Shown here: piece after piece, positions 9,421 to 19,209 of the stretch
Position numbering within the stretch: position 1 is the stretch's first letter
Layout: every line of letters starts with the position of its first letter
Source: Taudactylus pleione
Taxonomy: Eukaryota; Chordata; Amphibia; Anura; Myobatrachidae
Direction: 5' to 3'
NCBI GenBank assembly: GCA_031769625.1
Contig: JAUIMM010000601.1
Location: 5,728,001-5,792,000, forward strand
DNA: 64,000 nt
Notes under the pieces: generated by a model
The model's input: the letters and a program-made list of their open reading frames with translations, nothing else
What the model was told of the DNA's origin: nothing
Database searches by the model: none
Program-made: the position numbers and the translations under genes

Positions 9421-10534
9421 GGATCCGAAGGATTAATTGAGCTGGTGGAGGGTATTAATGACTTGGATCATCCCATCAAATTTACCTATCAGATCAGTAA
9501 GGAGGAGATTTCTTTTTTGGATATACACATCAGTGATAGAGAACAAGTTGTCCACTAGGGTATATACAAAGCCCACGGACAGAAATACCCTTCTACGAGC
9601 CGACAGTTTTCATCCACAACCCATGATCAATAGCTTACCTTACTCGCAACTATTGAGGGTTAAGAGGATAACAAGCGAACCAGAAGTCCTTGATGAAGAA
9701 CTTGATAAAATGATGTACAAGTTCAGACAGAGAGGATAAACTGAGAAATCTCTCATAAAGGCTCGTCAAATGGTGAATTTGATCCCGAGGGAAACAACTA
9801 TGGTACAGAAGAAAAAACCAGTACAGAATAATACTTTAAATTGGGTATATACCTATAACACAGCTCACAATACGATACGTCAAATTAGTAACAATTTATG
9901 GCCAGAAATACAAAATGACCGTGAACTTCAGATTTAAAAAAAAACGAAATTTAGATCTTGCTACAAAAGAGGAAAGAACTTGTGGGATTGGCTAGTACAT
10001 TCTGACGTTACGGGACATGCTAACACACTTGGAGTTACTTGCAGACCAACAAATGGATGCTACAAGTGTACTGGCTTTTTAACATGCAGCCATATGATTG
10101 TGGGAAAGTATTTCTTACATCCGCATTCAGGACGGAAAAATGAAATCAGATTTAGATTGTCCTGCACCAGCACCCATGTTGTCTATTTAGTGAAATGTCC
10201 TTGCGGACTGTGTTATGTGGGTAAGACCATGCGTTCCTTTAAGGAACGCATGGCCCTACACAGATCAGCTATTAGATCAGCATTGAGTGGAAAGGGGTCT
10301 GAACAGCCTATTGCTCGCCATTTTGCTGAATCTAAACATAATCTGTCAAGCTTTAGACACATGCTAATAGACCATATACCAGATGATGGGAGGGGAGGTG
10401 ATAGAAACAAAAAGCTTCTAAGATTAGAGGCGAAATGGATACATCATTTAGATACTATTAAATCAAGGGGCCTTAACGATGTATTGAATTATGGTGTCTT
10501 TTTTAGATCTAGTGTTTGGACGGATGAAATCTAA
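9421..10534 (+). pseudogene. Penelope-like RT C-terminus plus GIY-YIG endonuclease
   Basis: 9421-9560 encodes the end of the RT region (ISKEEISFLDIHI), then a stop and a frameshift. 9437-9739 continues with YTKPTDRNTLLRADSFHP and INSLPYSQLLRVKRI, typical of Penelope-like elements. After further stops, 9980-10534 encodes the linker and endonuclease: Cys-rich CRPTNGCYKCTGFLTCSHM, then VVYLVKCPCGLCYVGKTMRSF (the GIY-YIG pair), an arginine-rich helix FKERMALHRSAI and an HFAESKH segment. The endonuclease nicks target DNA for target-primed reverse transcription. The endonuclease half is intact as a 184-residue frame; the rest is broken. Confidence 0.82.
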
Positions 10535-10765
10535 AGCTATTTTGGGTGAACTTGATCTCTATATTGCGAATCAATTTAATGTGTGATATAATATTTTAGG
10601 AAAATTAGAATCACACATGTTTTGGGTAATTGAGTATTCAATCCTGCATTTGTATTAGTGAAGGTTTTTTTTTAGAAATGTTCATTATACCACAGTCTTT
10701 CATATTTTGTATTTTGGTTATTGATTTGTATCTGTTTTTTGTATTTTTTTTGGTTCTGCTTTGCA

Positions 10766-11005
10766 GACGCCGGGTTGCCATGGTTACAGCCTGACAGCAG
10801 GGAGCTGGGTTCCGGTTTTACCGGAAGTTCCTCATGCGGTGGGGGAGATGACCGAGGGTGCCTGGCGCGGTATTGGAGATGTATTTTCCTATACAGATGC
10901 TGGTTTGCCATGGTTACAGCCTAAACAGCAGTGAGGTGAGTTCCGGTTTTACCGGAAGTTCCTTGTGCGGTTTGGGAGGTGACCGAAGGTTCCTGGCGCG
11001 ACAAT
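10766..11005 (+). repeat. Tandem duplication in the Penelope 3' region
   Basis: Two diverged copies of about 120 bp, 10766-10885 and 10898-11005, share GTTGCCATGGTTACAGCCT (GTT or TTT start), GTTCCGGTTTTACCGGAAG and a CGCGGTATTGGAG/CGCGACAATGGAG end. Each copy holds the palindrome CCGGTTTTACCGG. Confidence 0.85.
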
Positions 11006-11060
11006 GGAGCTCCAATGGGTATTTAAGGTAACTGTTGTATATATTGTGTTTGATATATGT

Positions 11061-11096
11061 AGCCAGAGGACGGGCCAATAAAGCCCGAAAGCTTGC
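11061..11096 (+). ncRNA. Hammerhead-like hairpin in the Penelope 3' region (degenerate)
   Basis: CAGAGGA (11064-11070; one base off CUGANGA), stem GGGC/GCCC with loop CAATAAA, then GAAA (11087-11090) followed by GCTT. It has the same plan as 4494-4534. One core substitution means it is probably inactive. The AATAAA in the loop is also a potential polyadenylation signal. Confidence 0.35.
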
Positions 11097-11218
11097 TTAA
11101 GGAACTTTGAGTTGTGCATACTAGACCGCCGAGTGCCGCACTTTGTTTGCTGTTTATCCATTTTAGTAGCGGGCACCGCGGCATATAAGATTTTGGAAGG
11201 AGTGTGCGTTTACAAAGG

Positions 11219-11222
<4 letters not shown>

Positions 11223-11252
<30 letters not shown>
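11223..11252. repeat. (AT)n microsatellite
   Basis: AT dinucleotide tract between the Penelope 3' end and the next inverted-repeat unit. Confidence 0.97.
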
Positions 11253-11257
<5 letters not shown>

Positions 11258-11260
<3 letters not shown>

Positions 11261-11525
11261 GTCAGTTTCTAAAAAGTCAGCACTCGCACTTGGTAAATGT
11301 AGCAGCTGGGGTGTTCCTCAGTGTCACCCAGTGGGGGTTCCACACAGATAATAAAAAATATCCATAAAAGAGTGCACTCACTAGGTTCCTGTTGGTAAGT
11401 TGACTTGTCTTGAGGAAGGTCTCACGGCAGACTGAAACGTCACGCTTCGTGGAATGATGTGAATAAAAACTGTTTTTCATTTATCAAAAACCTGGTGAGT
11501 GCACTCTTTTCTGGATATTTTTCAT
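11258..11525 (+). mobile_element. Penelope-related inverted-repeat unit
   Basis: Arms 11353-11387 and 11489-11523 are 35-bp inverted repeats containing AGAGTGCACTCAC and ATATCC, enclosing a hammerhead-like hairpin. Upstream 11258-11352 has an AGTCAGCACTCGCAC end. (TA)n tracts lie on both sides. Non-coding; apparent frames cross the hairpin. Confidence 0.55.
11409..11441 (+). ncRNA. Hammerhead-like hairpin (degenerate)
   Basis: CTTGAGGA (CUGANGA with one extra U), stem GGTCT/AGACT with loop CACGGC, then GAAAC and GTC. Stem I support is weak. Confidence 0.35.

Positions 11526-11552
<27 letters not shown>
11526..11552. repeat. (AT)n microsatellite
   Basis: AT tract directly after the inverted-repeat unit. 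Confidence 0.97.
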
Positions 11553-11557
<5 letters not shown>

Positions 11558-11660
11558 AATGCATATATACATGCACAGTACCCCATCATCATATAGCCTC
11601 ATCCTCTGTGTCTTACTCCCTCCCCGATTCTCCCTCTATGTTCTATACAAAGTCCCCACA

Positions 11661-11772
11661 GCCTCATGCCATTCCGTCTCTCCAGCTTCATGCTACCTGT
11701 GTCTCTCCAGCCTCATGCTACCTTTGTCTCTCCACCCTCATGCTACCCGAGTCTTCCAAGCTTCATACCATT
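11661..11772. repeat. 24-bp minisatellite, about 4.5 copies
   Basis: Degenerate tandem copies of the type GCCTCATGCTACCTGTGTCT followed by CTCCA. The T/C-rich strand leaves two frames open, which I do not treat as coding. 11773-12057 shows nothing assignable. Confidence 0.8.
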
Positions 11773-12057
11773 CCCAAGGAGAAAAAAAACACACTTTACG
11801 AGTCTGACTTTGTAAGGGCTAAAATGATCCATTTCAAATCAAGTTTGAGGAGCTAGATTTAGAGGAAATCATTGGTTAAGGGTAATAGTGCAGTTTTGGG
11901 AAGATTCACAAGGAAAAATATAAAGAGAAAGAGGTGGTAATGAAGGCAATACGGCATGGTCCAAATTAACATATGAACGTAATGGTAGGAAAAGTCAGGC
12001 AGGATGCCATAATGCAATGCATATGTTATCACCCTATATAGCTCTAAAAGGAGCATA

Positions 12058-12341
12058 GCCGGGTACACACTATGCGATCCATTGAAAGATCTATCGCTCC
12101 AATGCGGATCGGAACGATAGTCTGTACACACTATGCGATCCGCACTATCTGTACACTCCTGCGGTCGCATGCAATATTGTCCAGTCGGCCGTGTTGCATG
12201 GCCAACTGGAAGATATCGCATGCGGTGCCAAAGGTAATGAAGGATAGAAGGAGGGATTGTTCCTTCGTTCATTACATCGCTCAATGTGTACCAGCGGCCA
12301 ACATATCATCCGGGTATACATCGGCAAGTGTGTACACAGCT
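12058..12341. mobile_element. MITE, TIR AGC-GGGTACACAC, copy 1
   Basis: Left end GCCGGGTACACACTATGCGAT, right end GTGTGTACACAGCTT. An internal direct repeat of CACACTATGCGATCC sits at about 12130. The copy at 26686-26975 is more than 90% identical by eye. Flanks ATA and TTA are only similar, so the duplication is unclear. Confidence 0.7.
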
Positions 12342-12795
12342 TTAGCCTGATGCCCTGAAGCTTTGTCTGGTTATGGAGTATATTCGAAGTGAACCATTAC
12401 ACCTGGCCCTGGCTGGGATAAAGCTCCCAGCTCATGTCCTACTTAACTGAACAGATTGGACATTGCATGAATTATCTTTACAATGACGATATTGTACCCA
12501 TTATCTACAGCACTTTTGTTCCTAAGTAACCTTAGTTTATAGGGCTGTATTTTGCACAGAACCTCAACTGTTTACTTATTTATTATTATGTGTATTTATT
12601 GATAACGCACAGGCACTTTCTATTCTCTATATTTATAGTTTGGTCCACCTGACTAATTATTTATTGCACGTTATGAATTTACAGTGATTGCACGAGACAC
12701 TTTGTATTCAGATTTGTTTGTTGTTCTTTGCATTATCCACAAGCTAATATTTATTTCACTGAGTATACCTGTCGCTTAAGGGTTAATTCCAATTC

Positions 12796-12797
<2 letters not shown>
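12342..12797. repeat. Flank of a duplicated segment, then unassigned DNA
   Basis: 12342-12505 (GCCTGATGCCCTGAAGC to CCCATTATCTACAGCA) is repeated at 26976-27147 next to the other copy of the same MITE, so MITE and flank form one repeat unit. The rest, to 12797, is AT-rich and unassigned. Confidence 0.75.

Positions 12798-12833
<36 letters not shown>
12798..12833. repeat. (TA)n microsatellite
   Basis: TA tract bounding the next duplicated segment on its left, exactly as at 29756-29790 for the partner region. Confidence 0.97.
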
Positions 12834-12839
<6 letters not shown>

Positions 12840-13740
12840 GTTTTGTTTTATAAATGATCTCTTAATATCCTGTTATATGGACAGAATTGGTACGTAATGC
12901 TGGCGGCTCCACCGACAGTGGCATCCTGGCGGTTTGAAATCCCGACACCTTGAGGTAATTACCCTAACACTCCCCTCCCCCCCATACCCTCCGTTAGGGG
13001 TGCTTAAACCTAACCTCCCTCCCATGGGTGCCTAAACCTAACCCCCCCTCCCCGCACCCTAAACCTAACCCTCCTGGTGGGGTTCCTAACCCTAACCTTC
13101 CCCCTAGTGCCTAACCCTAACCTTCACTGGGTGGGGGTGCCTAACCCTAAATCCCCCGGGGGTCCCTAAACCTAACCCCCTCCCCCAACCAAGGGTTAAG
13201 TGTATACTTACCCGGCAGAGAGGACGATCGGTCCGGCGTCCTGACATCGGGATTGAGACCTCATAACTCCACCCCATATGGACATACAATATTGTAACAA
13301 TGTATCCTGTTGTTTAAGCTTTATGAATAAGTAGAATTTGACAATAAAAAAAAAATAATAGTCATCTAGAAAATAAATTGCTATAAAAAAAAGTGAGCTA
13401 TTCTCCAAAGACATTCTTATACAGCACAATCAATGAGATATACTATGTATAAATAATATAGTAGTTCCTTCATCTGGGGCTCCTCACAGTAAGGCCACTG
13501 ACTGTGGATGTTACCCTGGCTGGGCTTCTCACTCAGCCTGAGTGATACGGAGCAGCTATACATTAGTGCAGTGTTTCCCAGCCTGGGGTACTGGTAGCCC
13601 AAGGTGTACTCACTGTGGCAGAAAACATCTCTGTAATGGCGGGGTGGGACGTGCAGTAGATAATTACACACAGTAAAGCAACCCTGATACTAGCATTTTA
13701 AAAAACTCCCTCCATGTCCCTGTAAAAGAAAGCATACGTG
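12834..13740. repeat. Dispersed repeat, copy 1, with CCTAACC-rich block
   Basis: Matches 29950-30880 for most of its length: AAAGTTTTGTTTTATA, CTGTTATATGGA, a C-rich block of degenerate CCTAACCCTAACC words (12960-13190), ACCCGGCAGAGAGGACGATC, GGACATACAATATTGTAACA and GGCCACTGACTGTGGATGTT. Frames inside it are not gene-like. The CCTAACC block resembles telomeric repeat but is irregular and lies inside a dispersed repeat. Confidence 0.85.
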
Positions 13741-13768
13741 GACTATAATTTTATTGCATATATATATA

Positions 13769-14054
13769 TGACAGGCTTAATCCACGGCACTCAACCATCT
13801 GGGGTGCCCTTGGTATGTGACCACAACATCTACATAAAAAATATCATACAAACTCGGCACTCACTGGCTTTTCAAACTGCAACTCCTTTGAATACAGGGA
13901 ATGTTGGTTCCAAAATATTGCAATAATTTAAGATGACCACCACTTCACGGTCATTCCCATCTGGCCAGTCCCTACACTTTTTTTTTCTGTAGATGGTGTG
14001 GTCACATAACAAGGGCACCCCAGATGGTTGAGAGCCGTGGCTTAAGCCTGTCAT
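13769..14054. mobile_element. Inverted-repeat element related to the 381-800 palindrome
   Basis: Arms of about 65 bp: 13769-13833 (GACAGGCTTAATCCACGGCA...) and 13989-14054 (..TGGCTTAAGCCTGTC). The interior 13834-13975 is one arm of the palindrome at 381-588. A (TA)n precedes it. Mutually inverted arms plus the shared interior suggest a short non-autonomous element. Confidence 0.7.
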
Positions 14055-14200
14055 TTATTAACTTTCTGTGGTCACACTTGCTAGGGCACCGTTTTCCAAA
14101 TGTAAAACAAACTTTTTTTTTTATTTGTCTATCTCCAGGTGCTTATTAGCTGATATCCCTGGGTGTGGTCCTGTCTCTTTAAGCCAGGACCCATATTCAT

Positions 14201-14401
14201 GTTTAAAATGTATGCAAGCTTGAGCCAAAGGTGGCGGACCAAGATCATTTATCTGAGAATCAGCGTAGGAAGTGGCCAGATGGCAATGACCGTGAAGTGA
14301 TGGTCAGCTTAACAAATGATTACAATATTTTGGAACCAACATTCCCTGTATTCAAAAAAGTTGCAGTTCGAAAAACAAGTGAGTGCCGAGTTTGTATGAT
14401 A
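14201..14401 (+). repeat. Single-arm copy of the 593-800 repeat
   Basis: GTTTAAAATGTATGCAAGCT through GTGAGTGCCGAGTTTGTATG matches 593-800 in plus orientation with several differences. A frame opens at ATG 14231 and reads MADQDHLSENQRRKWPDGND; the 625-765 copy reads MADQVHLSENQCRDWLDGND, so most of the peptide is shared. Its function is unknown. It may be the start of a Penelope-type reading frame, but this is only a guess. Confidence 0.65.
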
Positions 14402-14408
14402 TATATAT

Positions 14409-14456
14409 ATAGGTTGTCTTGATAAAGGGGATACGGTCCCCGAAACGTTGACCTAT
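14409..14456 (+). ncRNA. Hammerhead-like motif (type I, variant core)
   Basis: Stem I ATAGGT (14409-14414) pairs perfectly with ACCTAT (14451-14456). Core CTTGATAAA (14418-14426) departs from CUGANGA. Stem II GGGGA/TCCCC, then GAAAC (14442-14446) and GTTG. Stems are strong but the core box is altered, so a derived or inactive ribozyme is likely. Confidence 0.42.
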
Positions 14457-14600
14457 GTGTCACCCCGCAGTGGGTCTTTTTTTCACTTGAAAAAGAAGTC
14501 TATGAGTGCCGCCTCTGTGGATTGTGGATTATTTGTGGGGAAGCAATACACCCTAGGAGGGCACCGGAGCCCAGTTACTTACATGGACGAGTGAGTGCCG
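14409..14600 (+). mobile_element. Penelope-related 3' unit
   Basis: Begins with the hammerhead-like motif, contains GAGTGCCGCC (about 14504) and ends with GAGTGAGTGCCGGG next to a (TA)n tract. It may form one element with 14201-14401, which ends where it starts. Confidence 0.5.
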
Positions 14601-14609
14601 GGTTTTACT

Positions 14610-14611
<2 letters not shown>

Positions 14612-14646
<35 letters not shown>
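14612..14646. repeat. (TA)n microsatellite
   Basis: TA tract between the Penelope-related unit and the long inverted-repeat element. Confidence 0.97.
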
Positions 14647-14649
<3 letters not shown>

Positions 14650-15099
14650 CATAGACAAAAAAACTTATGGTTTCACATGTCCCATTAAGGCTGCTTAGAA
14701 ATGATCTGAAAATTCACAAAACCTATTGATTTTGTGCCACTCAAACTTCAAAAAGCAATGAAATTACGATCATTAAGGCTGACGCTTTAAAGGACGTGTT
14801 CCTTGCGCAATACAGATATGGTATGCCATCACACCCTGTGGTTAACTGCAGATCCAGCACTTTCACAGAAAGAGATTGCTGTCACTCACAAAATGGTGGC
14901 TCCCACATCTCACTCAATGCCCACAATCTTCCCATTTGATCACCACAACAATCTCACTGGCTTCCAACATCCTTCTCACTGCATACATTTATCTCATTTA
15001 GAATACATGTTCAGCTCCCTTATTTTTAAAACTATCATACTCTGTCTATGCATATACACTTTCTTCCCCTATATGCCTCCATGCTGCTATATATTCCCC

Positions 15100-15990
15100 A
15101 ATTCCTTCTGCTGTGTGGTCTCCCAACTGTGTCTGTGTTCTCTCACCTGCACCAATCTGTTTTTCCCCAGCCACACTGCCCTGCATCCGTGCCTTCTCCA
15201 CAGCCACGTTGCGGTCTCTCTCTCATCTGTGGCACTCTTTCTTCCTCCATCTGCACTACTCTGGTCCCACAACCGTGCAACTCTGTCTCCCCCACCACCC
15301 GGTCTTCCTCCCCATCCACACCAATCCGTCTTCCCCAATCCCTACTGCTGTGTGGTCTCTGAACCGTGCTATTCTGTGTTCTCTCATCCACACCAATCTT
15401 TCTTTCTCCATCCGCACCGCCCTGCATCTGTGCCACTGTTTCCTTCTGCACCACTGCCTTCCCCTAAGCCACGCCGCTTTGTCTTCCTTTCCTATGTGGC
15501 ACTCTTTCTTCCTCCACCTGCACAACTCTGTCCCCCCAAACTGTGCAACTCTGTCTTCTCCCCCCACCCGCACTACTCTGTCTTCCTACCCATCCACACT
15601 AATCTGCCTTCCCCAATCCTTACTGTTGTGTGTTCTCCTATTATCCTATATCCCTTGTTCGAACCAATCTGTCTTTACCCAACTGCACTGCTCTGTCTTC
15701 CAGTGTTCATGCCACTCTCTACCGCCATACACGTCGCTGTCCCCCAAACCGTGCTACTGTTTCCCCCCCATCCGCACCAGTTTTCCATCCCTCTGCATTA
15801 CTTTGTTCCTCCACCCTATCCGCACCACTGTTTTTCACCCATCTGCATCACTTTCACTACCCCCCTGTACTGCTTTAACCTTCCCTTCTCTAAACGCCTT
15901 TTTGTCTCACCTATCCACGCTGCTCTGTCTCCTCCCCCCATCCACAACACTTTTATCCCATCTGCACAGCTCTATTTTCTGCTTAGACCT
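15100..15990. repeat. Degenerate C/T-rich tandem array
   Basis: Irregular copies of words such as CCATCCACACCAATCTGTCT, CCTTCTGCTGTGTGGTCTC and GCACTCTTTCTTCCTCC. Strand bias removes stop codons, so several overlapping frames on both strands are open, the longest 14803-16068. Their composition (Pro, Ser, Leu, His) and the repeat structure argue against a protein. Confidence 0.8.
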
Positions 15991-16133
15991 CAGATGCATA
16001 GACTGCATGTATGTATTCCAATGAGCACACAATTCTGTGAATTAGCAGCTCCAGCATTTTGTGAGTGAGAGCAATCTCATTCTGTGAGAGTGCTGATTCT
16101 GCAGTTAACCACAGGGTGTGATGGCATAACATA

Positions 16134-17785
16134 CAGTCGGGTGAATAAATATTGGGAAATTGACAGAATTTTCATATTTTGGCCTCTATTCACCACCACA
16201 ATGGCTTTGAAATGAAACAAGCAAGATGTGCTTTAACTGCAGACTTTCAGATTTAATTTGAGGGTAATTACATCCAAATCAGGTGAACGGTGTAGGAATT
16301 ACAACGGTTTCTATATGTTCCTCCCACTTTTTAAGGGGCCAAAAGTAATGGGACAAACTAAACAATCCTAAATCTAACTTTCACTTTTGAATACTTTGTT
16401 GCAAATCCTTTGCAGGCAATTACAGCCTGAAGTCTGGAATGCATAGACATCACCAGGCGCTGGGTTTCATCCCTGGTGATGCTCTGCCAGGGCTCTACTG
16501 CAAATGTCTTCAGTTCCTGCTTGTTCTTGGGGCAATTTCCCTTCAGTTTTGTCTTCATCAAGTGAAATGCATGCTCAATCGGATTCAGGTCAGGGGATTG
16601 ACTTGGCCATTGCATAACATTCCACTTTTTAGCCTTAAAAAACTCTTTGGTTGCTTTTGCAGTATGCTTCAGGTCATTGTCCATCTGCACTGTGAAGTGC
16701 CGTCCAATGAGTTCTGAAGCATTTGACTGAATATGAGCATATAATATTGCCCGAAACACTTCAGAATTCACTCTGCTGCTTTTGTCAGCAGTCACATCAT
16801 CAATAAATACAAGGGAAACAGTTCCATTGGCAGCCATACATGCCCACGCCATGACACTACCACCACCATGCTTCACTGATGAGGTGGTATGTTTTGGATC
16901 ATGAGCAGTTCCTTTCCTTCTCCATACTCTTCTCTTCCCATCATTCTGCTACAAGTGGATCCTTGTCTCATCTGTCCATAGGATGTTGTTCCAGAACTGT
17001 AATGGCTTTTTTAGATGTTGTCTGGCAAACTCTAATCTGGTCTGCCTGTTTTTGTGGCTCACCAATGGTTTACATCTTGTGGTGAACCCTCTATATTCAC
17101 TCTTGTGAAGTCTTCTCTTGATTGTTGACTTTGACACATATACACCTACCTCCTGGAGAGTGTTCTTGATTTGGCCAACTGTTGTGAAGGGGTTTTTCTT
17201 CACCAGGGAAATAATTCTTCTGTCATCCACCACAGTTGTTTTCCGTGGTCTTCCGGGTCTTTTGGTGTTGCTGAGCTCTCCTGTGCGTTCTTTCTTTTTA
17301 AGAATGTTCCAAACAGTTGATTTGGCCACACCTAATGTTTTTGCTATCTCTCTGATGGGTTTGTTTTGATTTTAAAGCCTAATGATGGCTTGCTTCACTG
17401 ATAGTGACAGCTCTTTGGATCTCATATTGAGAGTCAACAGCAACTGATTCCAAATGCAAATGTCACACCTAGAATCAACTCCAGACCTTTTACCTGCTTA
17501 ATTGATAATGAAATAATGAGGCAATAAGCCCACACCTGTCCATGAAATAGCTTTTGAGTTGATAGTCCCATTACTTTTGGCTCCTTAAAAAGTGGGAGGC
17601 ACATATAGAAACCGTTGTAATTCCTACACCGTTCACCTGATTTGGATGTAATTACCCTCAAATTAAATCTGAAAGTCTGCAGTTAAATCACATCTTGTTT
17701 GTTTCATTTCAAAGCCATTGTGGTGGTGAATAGAGGCCAAAATATGAAAATTCTGTCAATGACCCAATATTTATGCACCTGACTG
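16134..17785 (-). mobile_element. Tc1-like transposon with about 220-bp inverted repeats
   Basis: Ends CAGTCGGGTGAATAAATATT (16134) and ...CACCTGACTG (17785), flanked by TA (16132-16133, 17786-17787). The first and last about 220 bp are inverted copies: GACAGAATTTTCATATTTTG, CCACCACAATGGCTTTGAAA, GGTGAACGGTGTAGGAATTA and AAAAGTAATGGGA all recur reversed at 17568-17785. Length 1652 bp. It encodes a decayed minus-strand transposase. Confidence 0.9.
16358..17425 (-). pseudogene. Tc1-like transposase (decayed)
   Basis: The likely start is the ATG at 17425 (MRSKELSLSVKQAIIRL), then a stop, then 17329-16949 with the second DNA-binding helix, the GRPRKT hook, RLHKSEYRGF and the first catalytic Asp in LWTDET. 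Frame 16876-16358 carries GGSVMAWACM, the second Asp in VQMDNDLKHTAK and the Glu in SPDLNPIEHAFHLMK, giving DD34E-type spacing. At least one stop and one frameshift separate the parts. The family cuts and pastes at TA dinucleotides. Confidence 0.85.
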
Positions 17786-17943
17786 TATCTGTATTTCGCA
17801 AGGAAAAGGCGTCAGCCTTAATGATCGTAATTTCATTGCTTTTTTTAGTTTGAGTGTCACAAATTCAGTAGGTTTTGTGAAAGTTCAGATCATGTGTAAT
17901 GGGGATGGGACATGCAAAACCGTAAGGTTTTTTGTCTATGGAA

Positions 17944-18300
17944 TTTCATTGCTTTTTTATACTTTATTAACCATCGCGGTTTTGACGAGCAAACTGCGCC
18001 ACCTGCAGTGCAGAAGGACAATAAATAGGTACGCTAACACGGGCGGAGGAGCAGACAGCACACAGGAGGTGTTTTAAGGGTGCAGAGGGAGAGACGGCTC
18101 CAGGGGCAGGCTGCAGGTGTGTGGGGCAGTGGCAGCAGTGGAGGTGCACAGAAGCATCAGCGGGCGACCAAGGGACTCCCTGGTGCTTGGCATGCACCTG
18201 AGAAAATCAAATTAATAAGACACAGATTCATGAATGTATCAGTGAGATCCATCCCTGTATTATTTTAAAAAATGAATGTGTAATATAAAAAAACAAAAAA
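17944..18300. repeat. Duplicated module P, copy 1
   Basis: Matches 22640-23000: GAGCAAACTG(C/G)GCCACCTGCAG, a G-rich stretch GGCAGGCTGCAGG and CACCTGAGAAAAT. Function unknown; its constant link to the inverted-repeat element suggests one larger repeat unit. Confidence 0.75.
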
Positions 18301-18478
18301 TGTACGTGCCTCCACAGCACAATCAGCATCGAGCTTTGGAGCCCCAGTGCTGGTTGTGCTAAACATAGGGGACAAACGACGTAGGGGTTCCCTGTATTAA
18401 GCACAACCAGCACCATTCTAATCAGAGCCAGTCTTGGTTGCCAAAATACAGGGGACGAGCGACATAGGGGTCCCCTTG

Positions 18479-18975
18479 AAAAAAACAGAATTTTCCCATA
18501 GAGAAATCCCTAGGGGGCATGGTGTTTTAGGGGCTATACCTCAAAAGCTATTGTAGGTATGGTGCTGAAATTTGGCATGGGCTGGTAGAACTGTCGCTCG
18601 GTGCTGCATGCCAAATTTCAGGGCAAAAACATTAAAAAATAAGCACTTGGGAGTAATTCAAATTTCCAACTGTCAATATTCTCTGACACTCAATTAGGAC
18701 CACTCTTCTACTGGGGGATTTTTGGGAAGGCATAACTCAGGGTAAGGAGCAAATTTACACTTTGGGTTTGTTTTATTAGGTAGCCATTGTTACAGGGTAG
18801 GTGCTTTTGTGGTTTAGGTAATTGAGAAAGTTATAGTTTTTAAACTATTACCTCACAAATCCGCCATTAGAGAGATAGAAAGTTTCAACTTGATGCGCAG
18901 CCTCAGTAGAAGTCTCCATCAGGTGTAGTCACTGTGGCTTCACTTGGGTGCACCAAGATGACAGGTTGTGTGGGT
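18479..18975 (-). repeat. Module M, copy 1 (inverted)
   Basis: The reverse complement of this block matches 21020-21515, 24905-25405 and 32420-32915, with shared words GCACCGAGCGACAGTTC, TCTCTATGG(G)A, TTATGCTTTCCCAAAAATC and AAGTGAAGCCACAGTGA. This is the only minus-strand copy; together with 21020-21515 it forms a large inverted repeat about 2 kb apart. Confidence 0.8.
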
Positions 18976-19209
18976 GGTAGTGGCGGTGGGCTCGGGGGAA
19001 GAAAGCAGCCGTAAGCTGTGGCCAATCCTGGAGGATAGTAGGCGTTAGCTGCGGCTGGGACCCATGGGTGTTAGCGGCGGTGGTGGTGCAGGCGGCAGGA
19101 CCCGGGAGGTAGCAGCAGACTGATGCAGGCTCGGATCTGAACGATCCATGATACTTGTATTTAAATAAACACAGAAGCAGGGACGGGTCAGTGAGACCCA
19201 TCTGTGCTT

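Larger units (their letters stand above)
9421..11221 (+). mobile_element. Penelope-like (Neptune-type) retroelement, 5'-truncated
   Basis: Starts inside the reverse transcriptase region just after the TA-rich right edge of the Tc1, runs through a GIY-YIG endonuclease to a non-coding 3' region ending before the (AT)n at 11223. The 3' region has a tandem duplication (10766-11005), a hammerhead-like hairpin (11061-11096) and the CCGAGTGCCGCAC word at about 11127. Most of the RT is missing. Neptune elements, known from frogs and fish, carry a GIY-YIG endonuclease. Confidence 0.8.
14647..17943. mobile_element. Long inverted-repeat element, split by a Tc1
   Basis: Left arm 14647-14917 (TTCCATAGACAAAAAAACTT onward to CACAAAATGGTGGCT) is the reverse complement of the right arm, which is 16055-16133 plus 17788-17943. 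The Tc1 at 16134-17785 sits in the right arm. A paralogue at 22340-22640 has the right arm without the Tc1 (GGCATACAATATCTGTAT). The interior is mainly a C/T-rich degenerate array. No transposase of its own; class unknown. Confidence 0.8.

Noticed and set aside
12960..13190. Interstitial telomere
   Set aside because: Words are irregular and belong to a dispersed repeat with a partner at 30100.
14803..16068. 421-codon open frame, plus strand, with other long overlapping frames
   Set aside because: It crosses an inverted-repeat arm and a C/T-rich degenerate array; frames on both strands are open at once and the product is low-complexity Pro/Ser/Leu/His.
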